A DNA stretch of 64,000 bases from Cyclobacteriaceae bacterium (GTDB lineage Bacteria > Bacteroidota > Bacteroidia > Cytophagales > Cyclobacteriaceae). The translations under genes and the position numbers were made by a program. Shown here one piece after another: positions 1-8,386 of the stretch. The notes under the pieces were generated by a model, which was not told the origin of the DNA, made no database searches, and worked only from the letters and a program-made list of their open reading frames with translations. How positions within the stretch are numbered: position 1 is the stretch's first letter; every line of letters starts with the position of its first letter. The stretch is from positions 186,001 through 250,000 of the forward strand of contig JANQSI010000001.1 of NCBI GenBank assembly GCA_028284125.1, written 5' to 3'.

Positions 1-1602
1 GGGCTGAGAGGACTTTTCAAGAAAAAGAAAGACATTCAGGCTACCTCAACGGACACAAATAAGAAAAAGCCGAATTTCTTTAGCAAGATCGTCAAAGGAG
101 TTGAGGATATTCTGGACAAACCCGAGAACACGGAGAGGATAAGCAGGAAACAGGCAAAAAACACAAAGTATGTACGAAGAGTACGAAAAGTTCCGACACG
201 AATAAACCACCACTTTGATAAGGTCGACGGGACAGATGGAAAATACTTCGACTTGATCAAGTACAACGAACACCTTTTACTGGTTGGAAACTCAGGAATT
301 TACGAAGCAAGCAAGGATGGTTGTGAGTTGGTTATTTCAGAAAATATCAAATCAGCAATGGTCACATCTGCCGGACAGTTGCTGATTAGTACTCATGATT
401 TCCACCTGAAATCTTTTACACTGCTTAATGACATCTGGATAGAGCAAAGCAGCCAGGAACTGGAGGATATTATTGTCAATATCAATGAAGACTCGAATGG
501 AAAAATATGGCTAGCAGGTTCTTCGAATCTTTACAATATCTCCCTGACAGATAGCTCATTTGTTTTTACTAATCAGTATGCACTCAACAACAAATTCCTT
601 GATGATGTAGATATCATAGAAAGAACGGATACTACCTATTTCATCAATGCGCAAGGTTATTTCTACTATGATGAATCGACGGACGGAATCAAGGAAAACA
701 CCCAGCTAAAATCTCAGATTGGATCGGCCGTTTCATCAATTACCGAACCGACAAAAGACAGGGTTTGGATTAACAATGGAAATACTTGGTTCCTAATTGA
801 TCAAAATGGAAACATTGATCAGTTTGACTATATGAGTCTATTTAAGGATCTCATTTCAATTTCCAAGGACCGAAACTCAAATGAATTTTGGTTGTTAACC
901 AGAGAAAATCAATTGCTTAAATACAATCCTGAAAAAAGCAGTGAACTCGCCTCCTATCAACTTTTCATTAAGAAATTAAGCAATCAGAAAGGTGTCATCG
1001 ATAAGCGGTCAAAATTTTCCCTTTCTTATGATGAGAATTTCCTCACGGTAGAACTTTCCAAACCAGATTATTTGGGAATGCTTAACTCTGAATTCCAATA
1101 CAGGCTTGATGGTCTTCATACCGAATGGTCGGATTGGACAAAGAGTAAATCCATTGATTTTAGCTACCTACCTGCTGGTCAGTACTCATTGAATGTTCGC
1201 TCGAAAGATGCTTTTGGAAGATTTGAAGAAGCCAACGTTCTGAATTTTTCAGTGAAAAGTCCTTATTGGCAAAGACCGTGGTTTTATGCATTGCAAATCC
1301 TATTTTTCGGGACACTTGTTATTGTTTCATCGAGAATGAACCAGTCGAAAACTCAAAATCAATTGATTAGCGGTGGCCTTTCTGTTTTGACTTTGATTTT
1401 GATTATTGAATTTATCCAATCAGCTGCAGGTTCCCTATTGAATGTTCAAAGCACGCCGGTTGTGGATTTCTTGATTGATGTGTTTGTGGCCCTACTTATT
1501 TTCCCATTAGAGAAATTCCTGCGAGAATATTTGTCAAAAGGAAAAGTGGATGAATCGATTGCTCAAGTAAAAGCGCTAAAGAAGCAAAAGCAAACGACTT
1601 AA
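1..1602 (+). CDS. Two-component-regulator-propeller / Y_Y_Y-domain membrane protein, 5' truncated
   Basis: The frame is open from the first base, so the gene begins upstream; 533 residues are visible. A TTG at 253 could serve as a start, but the same frame continues upstream through a lysine-rich stretch, so truncation by the window edge is more likely. Visible residues 85-330 contain propeller-like repeats (for example SNGKIWLAGSSNLY). A Y_Y_Y-type beta-sandwich follows near residues 345-425 (FQYRLDGLHTEWSDWT). Three hydrophobic segments then lie near 430-450, 460-485 and 490-510, followed by a short basic tail. Such proteins are usually periplasmic ligand sensors joined to a kinase or DNA-binding domain. 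None follows here, so the output partner is unknown. The stop is 2 bases from the convergent EF-hand gene. Confidence 0.75.
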   Translation, partial: GLRGLFKKKKDIQATSTDTNKKKPNFFSKIVKGVEDILDKPENTERISRKQAKNTKYVRRVRKVPTRINHHFDKVDGTDGKYFDLIKYNEHLLLVGNSGIYEASKDGCELVISENIKSAMVTSAGQLLISTHDFHLKSFTLLNDIWIEQSSQELEDIIVNINEDSNGKIWLAGSSNLYNISLTDSSFVFTNQYALNNKFLDDVDIIERTDTTYFINAQGYFYYDESTDGIKENTQLKSQIGSAVSSITEPTKDRVWINNGNTWFLIDQNGNIDQFDYMSLFKDLISISKDRNSNEFWLLTRENQLLKYNPEKSSELASYQLFIKKLSNQKGVIDKRSKFSLSYDENFLTVELSKPDYLGMLNSEFQYRLDGLHTEWSDWTKSKSIDFSYLPAGQYSLNVRSKDAFGRFEEANVLNFSVKSPYWQRPWFYALQILFFGTLVIVSSRMNQSKTQNQLISGGLSVLTLILIIEFIQSAAGSLLNVQSTPVVDFLIDVFVALLIFPLEKFLREYLSKGKVDESIAQVKALKKQKQTT

Positions 1603-1604
1603 AA

Positions 1605-2153
1605 CTAGAAGTTTCCAAAAAGCCAGTTCCCAGGAGCACTTTCATCGTCACTTTTAAAGAATTCTTTCACAGCACTTATGAGCTCGCCTCGGCTAATAAG
1701 GTCATCGTGATTTAGGTCTATCTTCCTGAAGGCTTTGGCTGCAAATCTGACTTCTATCCTGTAAGCGCAAAATAGATCGATGAATTCATCCAATGAAATG
1801 TAGCCATCTTTGTCAGCATCGAAATTGTCAAATATTTCTCCAGCAAAATCATCTACGTAATTCTGGTATAATTCATCATTTCCATTGATGATAACCTTGT
1901 CTGCAAATTCAACCAGATGAGCCCAATTGGCAATTCCTTCATCATTGTTAACAAAATGATAGAATTTTTTCCATTCATCAGAAAACTTAGAGATGACCTT
2001 GTTGTACTCAGGACTCCCCTCTCGCAATCCCCATAACACACACAAATTTTCAGCGATTGCCAAGAAATCATCTTCTTCTATCACACCGTTACGATCAAAA
2101 TCAAGGATATAAAAGAAGCGCTCTAACTTATTAGTTTGGAATTTGGTTAGCAT
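1605..2153 (-). CDS. Calerythrin/SCP-like EF-hand calcium-binding protein
   Basis: A 182-residue soluble protein with no signal peptide. EF-hand loops are visible at residues 18-29 (DFDRNGVIEEDD), near 112-123 (DADKDGYISLDE) and near 146-157 (DLNHDDLISRGE). The last has Asp where the loop glycine is usual, so its affinity may be altered. A degenerate fourth hand probably lies near residues 60-90. The overall length and the C-terminal SAPGNWLFGNF resemble bacterial calerythrin and invertebrate sarcoplasmic calcium-binding proteins. The likely role is cytoplasmic calcium buffering or sensing. It is followed on the same strand side by an unrelated lipoprotein gene, so no partner is suggested. 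Family assignment is good; function is inferred. Confidence 0.8.
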   Translation of the reverse strand: MLTKFQTNKLERFFYILDFDRNGVIEEDDFLAIAENLCVLWGLREGSPEYNKVISKFSDEWKKFYHFVNNDEGIANWAHLVEFADKVIINGNDELYQNYVDDFAGEIFDNFDADKDGYISLDEFIDLFCAYRIEVRFAAKAFRKIDLNHDDLISRGELISAVKEFFKSDDESAPGNWLFGNF

Positions 2154-2183
2154 AACAGGCGATTAAATACCTGGTAAAGGTAG

Positions 2184-2900
2184 TCAATCTTGCTCTTTGA
2201 ACACTTTTTTGAGTAATTCCGTAGTTCTTGCCACTGGATCAACTCGTATGTTTCGCTCTTCTTTTGCGATCATAAAAAAGAGTCCTTCCATCGCTTTATC
2301 AGTCGCATAACCCTCTAAACTTGGGTTCACTTTTTCTACTAAAGGGATCTTGTTGTAGGTATTGATGATGTCAGAATAGTACTTAGTCGCATTGGTCTTA
2401 TCAAGTGAGCGTTTAATCACTGGAGTGAATTTTGAACGAAGTTGATCAGAAGTAACACGTTTCAAATAGTTTGTTGCCGCCTCTTTATCATCTCCTTTCA
2501 AAATATTCCAAGCATCGTTGATTGTCATCGATGTAATAGCCGACACAAAGATTGGTTTAGCTTCCTTAGCCGCCTCCTCAGCGCCTCTGTTTAGCGTGGT
2601 TACAAATTTGTCAACTTCTTTTCCAAGCCCAATGCTTCTTAATTTGTTTTCAACCTTCTGAACATCCGGAGGAAATGGGATCTTGATGTTAGGATTCTTA
2701 AGATAACCGTCCAATCGACCAACATTATTGGTTCCTTTTGTAATGCCTGAAACAAGAGCTTCTTTCAAACCAGCAGCTACATCACCTTCCGTAAGCTTAT
2801 CTTCACCAAGGTATCCATCAATGGTTTGTTGAATTTGTTGGGCAGTACACCCGACAAAGAGAACAGAAATTAGAATTGTGCGGATCAATGTGTTCCTCAT
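2184..2900 (-). CDS. DUF4197 family lipoprotein
   Basis: A 238-residue protein beginning with a lipoprotein signal peptide: a basic n-region, a hydrophobic stretch, and the lipobox VGC with the modified Cys at residue 17. The mature part is alpha-helical and matches DUF4197, with the conserved pattern GLKEAL...G...AV/NVGRLDGYLKNPNIKIPFP near residues 43-77 and TINDAWNILKGDDKEAATNYL near 125-147. The function of the family is unknown; location is periplasmic or outer membrane. The gene is divergent from cinA with an 82-base gap. No operon partner is evident. Confidence 0.85.
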   Translation of the reverse strand: MRNTLIRTILISVLFVGCTAQQIQQTIDGYLGEDKLTEGDVAAGLKEALVSGITKGTNNVGRLDGYLKNPNIKIPFPPDVQKVENKLRSIGLGKEVDKFVTTLNRGAEEAAKEAKPIFVSAITSMTINDAWNILKGDDKEAATNYLKRVTSDQLRSKFTPVIKRSLDKTNATKYYSDIINTYNKIPLVEKVNPSLEGYATDKAMEGLFFMIAKEERNIRVDPVARTTELLKKVFKEQD

Positions 2901-2982
2901 CTTCGTTGTAATTTTAAGCGGCTAAAAAATGGTCAGTGTAAAAGTAAGAATTTCTTGAGCCCAAATATCCCAAAACTTTAAT

Positions 2983-4230
2983 ATGTCAACAACTGCTGAA
3001 ATCATTACTATCGGTGATGAAATTCTTTATGGTCAAACGTTGGATACAAACTCACACTGGATCAGTGGTGAACTTGACCAAATTGACATCAAGGTAATTC
3101 GCAAAACAACAGTTCCGGATCTTGAAGAACAAATCCTAATTGCGTTAGAAGAAGCCGAAAAAAGAGCTGACATCATTCTCATCACAGGAGGTCTTGGACC
3201 AACTAATGACGATCTGACAAAACCCACGCTCGCAAAATATTTCGAAGTGGAGCTAGTAATGAATGAATCAGCATTAGCGGAGATCACCGAGCGCTATGAG
3301 AGGGCCGGAAGAGAGTTGAATGAACTAAATAGAGGACAAGCCATCCAGCCAATGGGATCTACAAAAATCACTAATGAGCTAGGGACAGCACCCGGGATAT
3401 GGCTGGAAAAGAATGACACAATTTTTATTTCAATGCCTGGAGTTCCTTTCGAAATGAAAGGGATGATGGAAAAGGAGATTCTTCCGAAGCTCAAAAGCAG
3501 GTTTGTGAAGGCAAAGATCTATCACAAAATCATTCGTACCGGTGGTATTCCAGAATCAAGATTAGCAGAGAAAATTCAGGATTGGGAAAGTAATCTTCCG
3601 CCACATATTAAGCTTGCGTATTTGCCAACTTTAGCACAAGTCAAATTAAGACTTACTGCTACAGGATCTGATATGGTACAACTGGAAAAGGATGTTGATG
3701 AGCAGATCAAATTATGCATGCCGCTAATAGAAAAATATGTTTATGCAACAGGAAACATTGAATTGGAAGAACGAGTTGGTCAATTGCTTAGAGAACAAAA
3801 CAAAACCATTGCCTGTGCCGAAAGCTGTACTGGAGGTTATCTCTCCCATTTAATTACATCTGTTCCAGGAAGTTCAGACTATTTTCAAGGCTCCTACGTG
3901 GCATATTCCTATGATATCAAAGAAAAAGCGTTACAGGTGGACCATGATATACTGGAAACAAAAGGAGCGGTAAGCGAGGAAGTTGTCATTCAAATGGCAG
4001 AGAATATCAGAAAAGTATTCGGTACTTCCATTGGGGTATCGTTGAGTGGAATCGCAGGGCCTGGTGGTGCCACAGAAGACAAACCAGTAGGTACCGTGTG
4101 GATAGCTTATAGTGACGATCAAAAAACAGAAGCTAAAAAATTCGTATTCGTGAAAGATCGGAAAGTAAACATTCAATTAAGTGCCATGGTAGCACTTAAT
4201 ATGGTTCGTGCCAACTTGATGTCTAAATAG
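2983..4230 (+). CDS. cinA: CinA-like protein (nicotinamide-nucleotide amidohydrolase domain)
   Basis: A 415-residue protein with the full two-domain CinA architecture. The N-terminal molybdopterin-binding-like (MoCF) domain spans about residues 1-170, with EIITIGDEILYGQ at the start and GGLGPTNDDLT near residue 68. The C-terminal PncC amidase domain spans about residues 255-412 (AESCTGGYLSHLITSVPGS). PncC deamidates nicotinamide mononucleotide to nicotinate mononucleotide in pyridine-nucleotide recycling; the N-terminal domain in full-length CinA has ADP-ribose pyrophosphatase activity in characterised members. The ATG at 2983 is directly followed by the conserved beta strand, which supports the start. 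Cytoplasmic, apparently monocistronic. Confidence 0.93.
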   Translation: MSTTAEIITIGDEILYGQTLDTNSHWISGELDQIDIKVIRKTTVPDLEEQILIALEEAEKRADIILITGGLGPTNDDLTKPTLAKYFEVELVMNESALAEITERYERAGRELNELNRGQAIQPMGSTKITNELGTAPGIWLEKNDTIFISMPGVPFEMKGMMEKEILPKLKSRFVKAKIYHKIIRTGGIPESRLAEKIQDWESNLPPHIKLAYLPTLAQVKLRLTATGSDMVQLEKDVDEQIKLCMPLIEKYVYATGNIELEERVGQLLREQNKTIACAESCTGGYLSHLITSVPGSSDYFQGSYVAYSYDIKEKALQVDHDILETKGAVSEEVVIQMAENIRKVFGTSIGVSLSGIAGPGGATEDKPVGTVWIAYSDDQKTEAKKFVFVKDRKVNIQLSAMVALNMVRANLMSK

Positions 4231-4376
4231 CGAAACACAACGAATTTTAGTCCCATTTCTTTTATGCCTTACCACTTCATTATCAAAATAAAATTTTACG
4301 TAAATAAAATTTTAAAAAATTAAAATTTATTATTTCTCAAAAATCCATACGTACTCCTTTTTTCTCACCCTTTTAC

Positions 4377-4384
4377 TATCTTTG
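4377..4384 (+). promoter_or_regulatory. Candidate Bacteroidota -7 promoter element for the E2 gene
   Basis: TATCTTTG matches the Bacteroidota -7 consensus TAnnTTTG exactly and lies 27 bases upstream of the E2 ATG, at the end of a very AT-rich 180-base intergenic stretch. No clear TTG -33 element sits at the usual 17-23 base distance, so the call is tentative. Confidence 0.4.
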
Positions 4385-4411
4385 CAATAGACGAATTAAA
4401 AGCAATAAATC

Positions 4412-5716
4412 ATGGCAACAGTCGAAATGGTAATGCCTAAAATGGGCGAGAGTGTGATGGAAGGAACCGTTCTTTCATGGATGAAAAGTGTCGGAGAAAC
4501 GATTGAAGAAGACGAATCAATTCTGGAAGTTGCCACAGATAAAGTTGACACGGAGATTCCCTCAACCCATGCGGGAGTTTTAAAAGAAATTTTGGCGCAA
4601 GAAGGAGATGTGATAGAAGTTGGGAAGCCTATTGCAATTATCGAAACCGATGGAGCATCGTCTGAACCATCGAATGGAAGTTCTGCTCCTGAACCTCAAC
4701 AAGATCCAGTGGAAAAGGCGGAAGAGATTCTAGAAACAGCCATGGCAACAACCTCTTCCAATGGAAATGGTGTGCCAAGAGTGTCTGATTCTGGAAAATT
4801 CTATTCACCGCTGGTAAGAAGTATTGCCAAAGAAGAAAACATTTCCATCGCTGAGTTAGATACCCTAAGTGGTTCAGGAAAAGAAGGCCGAGTTACCAAA
4901 AATGACATTCTGGCTTATGTCAAAACCAGAAAACCAGGAGCCACACCAGCACCTTCTACACCAGCTCAGCCAACGGTTCATCAACCTGCTCCTGTAGCAG
5001 TCAGTGGCGCAGACGAGATCATTGAAATGGATCGCATGCGCAAAATGATCGCCGAGCGAATGGTTGCTTCCAAGCACATCTCACCTCACGTTACTTCGTT
5101 CGTTGAGGCTGATGTTAGCAAGGTTGTAGCATGGAGAAACAAAACCAAAGAATCATTTAAAGCGCGAGAAGGAGAAAGCCTAACCTTCACTCCTATCCTT
5201 ATTGAGGCCATCGTTAGGGCCATCAAAGATTTCCCAATGATCAACGTTCAAGTGGATGGAGACAAGATCGTGAAGAAAGGTGCAATCAATATTGGAATGG
5301 CTACCGCGCTTCCGTCAGGGAACTTGATTGTTCCTGTAATTCATAATGCAGATCAGCTAAGCCTTCTTGGACTTACCAAAAAGGTGAATGATTTGGCAAA
5401 AAGAGCACGTGAGAACAAACTCAAGCCAGATGAATTACAAGGAGGTACTTACACTGTTTCCAACGTTGGATCTTTTGGTAATGTCATGGGAACACCAATC
5501 ATTATGCAGCCTCAGGTGGCAATTATGGCTTTGGGAGCAATTCAGAAAAAGCCATCGGTGGTGGAAACACCGGAAGGAGACTTGATTGGAATCCGAAGCA
5601 AAATGTTCCTATCACACAGCTATGATCACAGAGTAGTAGACGGAGCACTCGGCGGAATGTTCGTCAGAAAAGTTGCAGACTATTTGGAAGCTTTCGATTT
5701 AGAGCGAACAGTCTAG
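4412..5716 (+). CDS. 2-oxoacid dehydrogenase complex E2 (dihydrolipoamide acyltransferase)
   Basis: A 434-residue protein with standard E2 domain order. One lipoyl domain (about residues 2-77) has the lipoyl-lysine context EVATDKVDTEIPS. A serine/proline-rich linker follows, then a peripheral-subunit-binding domain near residues 130-170 (SPLVRSIAKEENI...GKEGRVTKNDILAYV), a Pro/Ala linker, and a catalytic acyltransferase domain near 200-430 ending with the active-site motif SYDHRVVDGALGG. It transfers acyl groups from E1 to CoA. The sequence style fits branched-chain or 2-oxoglutarate type E2; the substrate cannot be fixed because E1 and E3 genes are absent from the window. Its TAG stop shares a CTAG palindrome with the convergent gene. 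Confidence 0.93.
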   Translation: MATVEMVMPKMGESVMEGTVLSWMKSVGETIEEDESILEVATDKVDTEIPSTHAGVLKEILAQEGDVIEVGKPIAIIETDGASSEPSNGSSAPEPQQDPVEKAEEILETAMATTSSNGNGVPRVSDSGKFYSPLVRSIAKEENISIAELDTLSGSGKEGRVTKNDILAYVKTRKPGATPAPSTPAQPTVHQPAPVAVSGADEIIEMDRMRKMIAERMVASKHISPHVTSFVEADVSKVVAWRNKTKESFKAREGESLTFTPILIEAIVRAIKDFPMINVQVDGDKIVKKGAINIGMATALPSGNLIVPVIHNADQLSLLGLTKKVNDLAKRARENKLKPDELQGGTYTVSNVGSFGNVMGTPIIMQPQVAIMALGAIQKKPSVVETPEGDLIGIRSKMFLSHSYDHRVVDGALGGMFVRKVADYLEAFDLERTV

Positions 5717-6885
5717 TTAGACCCTCCTATTTTTCTTCTAAACATAAATCCGTAGATGGTCGGATTTATTTTTCCATATCCAGCAAAGTCTCTTCCTGTT
5801 AGAAATGAGGAGTATGTCGGACCAATTTTCCATAAACCTAAATCAATCAAATAGGTAAGCCTAAAATTTGATATTGCATTTGAATAGCTTTCAAATTCAC
5901 CATTTGAAAAATCAAGAAAATTAATTCTTCCGCCTAATTCCAACCCAAGTGTTCCGACTCCAAGAATCCCGTTATGGTGATAATCAAACCCAATGGAGCC
6001 TCCGATATCTAACCTGTTATTTTGAATAGTGGCAGAAGGATCACGTCTATTTACTACTTGAAAGTGGAATTGAGTCTTGTAATAGTCAATGCCAATCGAG
6101 TAATTAAGCGAAAGCCTATTGATAATTCGTTTGGAGTGTCCATACTGAATATTCACTCCAACTCGATCTAAAAACCCAGGTTTTTGACTCGGATCACCAG
6201 TAACTACATTCTCATCTATTCTTGATGGTGCCAATGTGTGATACGATAGGTAGGGTGCAACAGACCAGTATCGTGTATGCAAGCTCTGGTTTTGCTCTGA
6301 CAATTCGATTGGAGAGATTACCGGAACACTCGTTACTGCTAATTGAAGGTCAGAAGATATGGGGGTTAAGAATTTTAGATCCAATGGATTATTCGAATCA
6401 TTAATTACCTCATCTTCTTCTTTATCGGTAGGGATTGGTTTTGCTTTTTCTACTATTGGATCAACCATGTAATTAGGCGTTGGCATTGATGAAGTCTTTG
6501 GCTCAGTTGTGATAGTTGATTTTTTAGTCATTGGTGTATCTCTACTTGCCAGTGACTCAATTTGTCTCATTACATTGGTTTCCTCACTGATCAAAATCGC
6601 TTCCGGAATTTCTCTCTTGGACTCATTGGTCAATTCATACTTCATTGAACTGATTTCTTCAGTTGGTTCCAGATCAGTATTGGCCTTATTACTTGCAAAA
6701 AATACAGCGGAAAGAATTCCGATAATAGCCACAATTTTAGCCGTTGAAGCTAAGAGACTAGAAGAAGTCTGAGGGGGAAGAGAGTTTTCTATACCCTCCC
6801 ACAAATGTCCGGATTCAAGTGGTTTGGATTCAGCGATTTTTCGACTAAATAATTTCTTAAGCTGTTTATCATTAAGAGGCTTCAT
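5713..6885 (-). CDS. Inner-membrane-tethered beta-barrel protein, candidate ECF anti-sigma/sensor
   Basis: A 390-residue protein of unusual build. Residues 1-48 are hydrophilic and resemble the cytoplasmic part of Bacteroidota anti-sigma-like proteins (LKKLFSRKIAES, then a HLWEGIENSLP helix). Residues 50-65 form one hydrophobic helix. Residues 70-200 are a low-complexity Ser/Thr/Pro/Glu linker. Residues 205-390 have alternating polar/aromatic strands typical of an outer-membrane beta-barrel, ending in YGFMFRRKIGGSN. It overlaps the upstream ECF sigma gene by 14 bases, which supports co-translation and a role in controlling that sigma factor. Domain reading is direct; the signalling role is inferred. 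It could also be an outer-membrane protein with an atypical leader. Confidence 0.65.
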   Translation of the reverse strand: MKPLNDKQLKKLFSRKIAESKPLESGHLWEGIENSLPPQTSSSLLASTAKIVAIIGILSAVFFASNKANTDLEPTEEISSMKYELTNESKREIPEAILISEETNVMRQIESLASRDTPMTKKSTITTEPKTSSMPTPNYMVDPIVEKAKPIPTDKEEDEVINDSNNPLDLKFLTPISSDLQLAVTSVPVISPIELSEQNQSLHTRYWSVAPYLSYHTLAPSRIDENVVTGDPSQKPGFLDRVGVNIQYGHSKRIINRLSLNYSIGIDYYKTQFHFQVVNRRDPSATIQNNRLDIGGSIGFDYHHNGILGVGTLGLELGGRINFLDFSNGEFESYSNAISNFRLTYLIDLGLWKIGPTYSSFLTGRDFAGYGKINPTIYGFMFRRKIGGSN

Positions 6886-7417
6886 ATCTGAAAATTCCTT
6901 GTGATTCTAACTTTTTCTTTAAATACTCCTTCGCTCTTGAAAGCTGAGATCGTGAAGTAGATTCTGAAATTTTTAACTTTTCAGAAATCTCTTTATGACT
7001 ATAACCATCAACGAAATACATGTTGAAGATCACTCGATATCCATCGGGTATAGAATTGATCATATTTATAAGTTCATCTCCTGAAATGAGATCAAGAACG
7101 TGTTGATGACTTTCGTCTAATATCTCGTCAGATAAGTCTTCATGCTTCCCTTTGCTCGACTTGTAGTAAAATGAAATATTCGTATTGATTGCTACTCTTG
7201 CTATCCAGCTATCAAGGTCTTTTATTTTACTTTTTTCATTTTGCAATGACTTGAAGACTTGTATAAAACACTCCTGAAAAACGTCTTCACAACTGGATAC
7301 ATCGGAACTGTACCTTCTAGAAATGGACATGACCAACCCTCTGTAACTGCGAAAAAGCTCGTTCTGAGCTTCTCGCAGATTTTTTCTACAGTCTCTTATT
7401 AAGTTGGCCTTGTTCAA
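6872..7417 (-). CDS. ECF-type RNA polymerase sigma factor
   Basis: A 181-residue sigma-70 family protein of the extracytoplasmic-function group. Region 2 is near residues 22-90, including the core-binding motif DVFQECFIQVFKSL and the -10 recognition helix up to WIARVAINTNISFYYK. Region 4 is near 115-175, with the helix-turn-helix GYSHKEISEKLKISESTSRSQLSRAKEYL. A TAA lies two codons upstream of the TTG at 7417 and the next ATG falls inside region 2, so TTG is the most likely start. The gene lies 12 bases after a lipoprotein gene and overlaps a membrane-tethered barrel gene, forming one operon. Its target promoters are not identifiable here. Confidence 0.9.
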   Translation of the reverse strand: MNKANLIRDCRKNLREAQNELFRSYRGLVMSISRRYSSDVSSCEDVFQECFIQVFKSLQNEKSKIKDLDSWIARVAINTNISFYYKSSKGKHEDLSDEILDESHQHVLDLISGDELINMINSIPDGYRVIFNMYFVDGYSHKEISEKLKISESTSRSQLSRAKEYLKKKLESQGIFRYEAS

Positions 7418-7429
7418 AACTTATCTAAA

Positions 7430-8170
7430 TCATTTGTCTACTACATCAATAGTTGCAAGAGCTACGTAATAAAATTGACATCTGCCCAATGGGTCAAGTA
7501 GGACTTCATCCACTTGCTCACCGATTTCATCAGCATGAATAGGAGGATTTTGAATCTCCCAGCCAAAGCACAGTTCATATACAAACTCCAATCGACCTGT
7601 GAAACCAGCAGGAGGAGAATAATTTAGTATGGCAGATGAGCCGGTAAGCTCAGAGATTTGGGGCTCTTCACCCAATGTGATAGGATCTACAAATGTTAAT
7701 CTTACTATAGCATTACTAGTAGGCTCCCAGTTACACAAGGCATCATTTCCCATAAGATCTACTTCCAAAGTGTCTTCGGGAGAGATTCGATGGTAATCGC
7801 TAAACCCGGTATCAGCACAATCATTTTCTCCCAATAACCTAATCTCCACCGATCCATTTCCAATTACTTGCTCGTTTTGAAGCACTTGAATATCAATTAG
7901 ATCTGATGTAGTACCTGGTAGGTATTTTAGAAACCGTACATCATCATTTATATCATAGGTCTCCAATTGATTGGCTAGCTCAGATGATGATAATATGGTA
8001 ATGTCTGCATCATCGAAATCACCCCATATGGGAATAATCATTGGGCTGTTTTCACGTGCATATCTGAGCGACTCAAGTGTTATCGGGGCAGTGGGATCAT
8101 CTTCTTTTACCTTGTCACATCCAACAATCAAAAGAAAGGATACTATAGCGATTTTAGTGATGTGTTTCAT
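7430..8170 (-). CDS. Putative surface lipoprotein in ECF sigma operon
   Basis: A 246-residue protein with a lipoprotein signal peptide (MKHITKIAIVSFLLIVGC, lipidated Cys at 18). The residues after the Cys, DKVKEDD, carry lysine followed by acids, similar to the Bacteroidota lipoprotein export signal that places lipoproteins on the cell surface. The C-terminal part contains an Ig/cadherin-like strand motif (ILNYSPPAGFTGRLEFVYELC near 185-206). The family is not recognised. It is the first gene of the lipoprotein / sigma / tethered-barrel operon, so it may help sense an envelope signal or be the main regulated product. Function is inferred only from context. Confidence 0.7.
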   Translation of the reverse strand: MKHITKIAIVSFLLIVGCDKVKEDDPTAPITLESLRYARENSPMIIPIWGDFDDADITILSSSELANQLETYDINDDVRFLKYLPGTTSDLIDIQVLQNEQVIGNGSVEIRLLGENDCADTGFSDYHRISPEDTLEVDLMGNDALCNWEPTSNAIVRLTFVDPITLGEEPQISELTGSSAILNYSPPAGFTGRLEFVYELCFGWEIQNPPIHADEIGEQVDEVLLDPLGRCQFYYVALATIDVVDK

Positions 8171-8386
8171 CTCCTTTAAATTTTAGTTCTATACCTATAG
8201 TCTTCAACTTTCTGTAAAGCGCTGCATCTAGTTAAAAAACAATTGACCTTTTGATAGCGTATTCTATCTAAGAATGTATACGGATAGAATTAGTTGTGAT
8301 TGGTTTGGAACCTAGAATTCAACCACGCGACAATTGAATTCGAAACCCAAGATGAAATCTAAGAGCCTTACTAAATTCGTGCTTGT

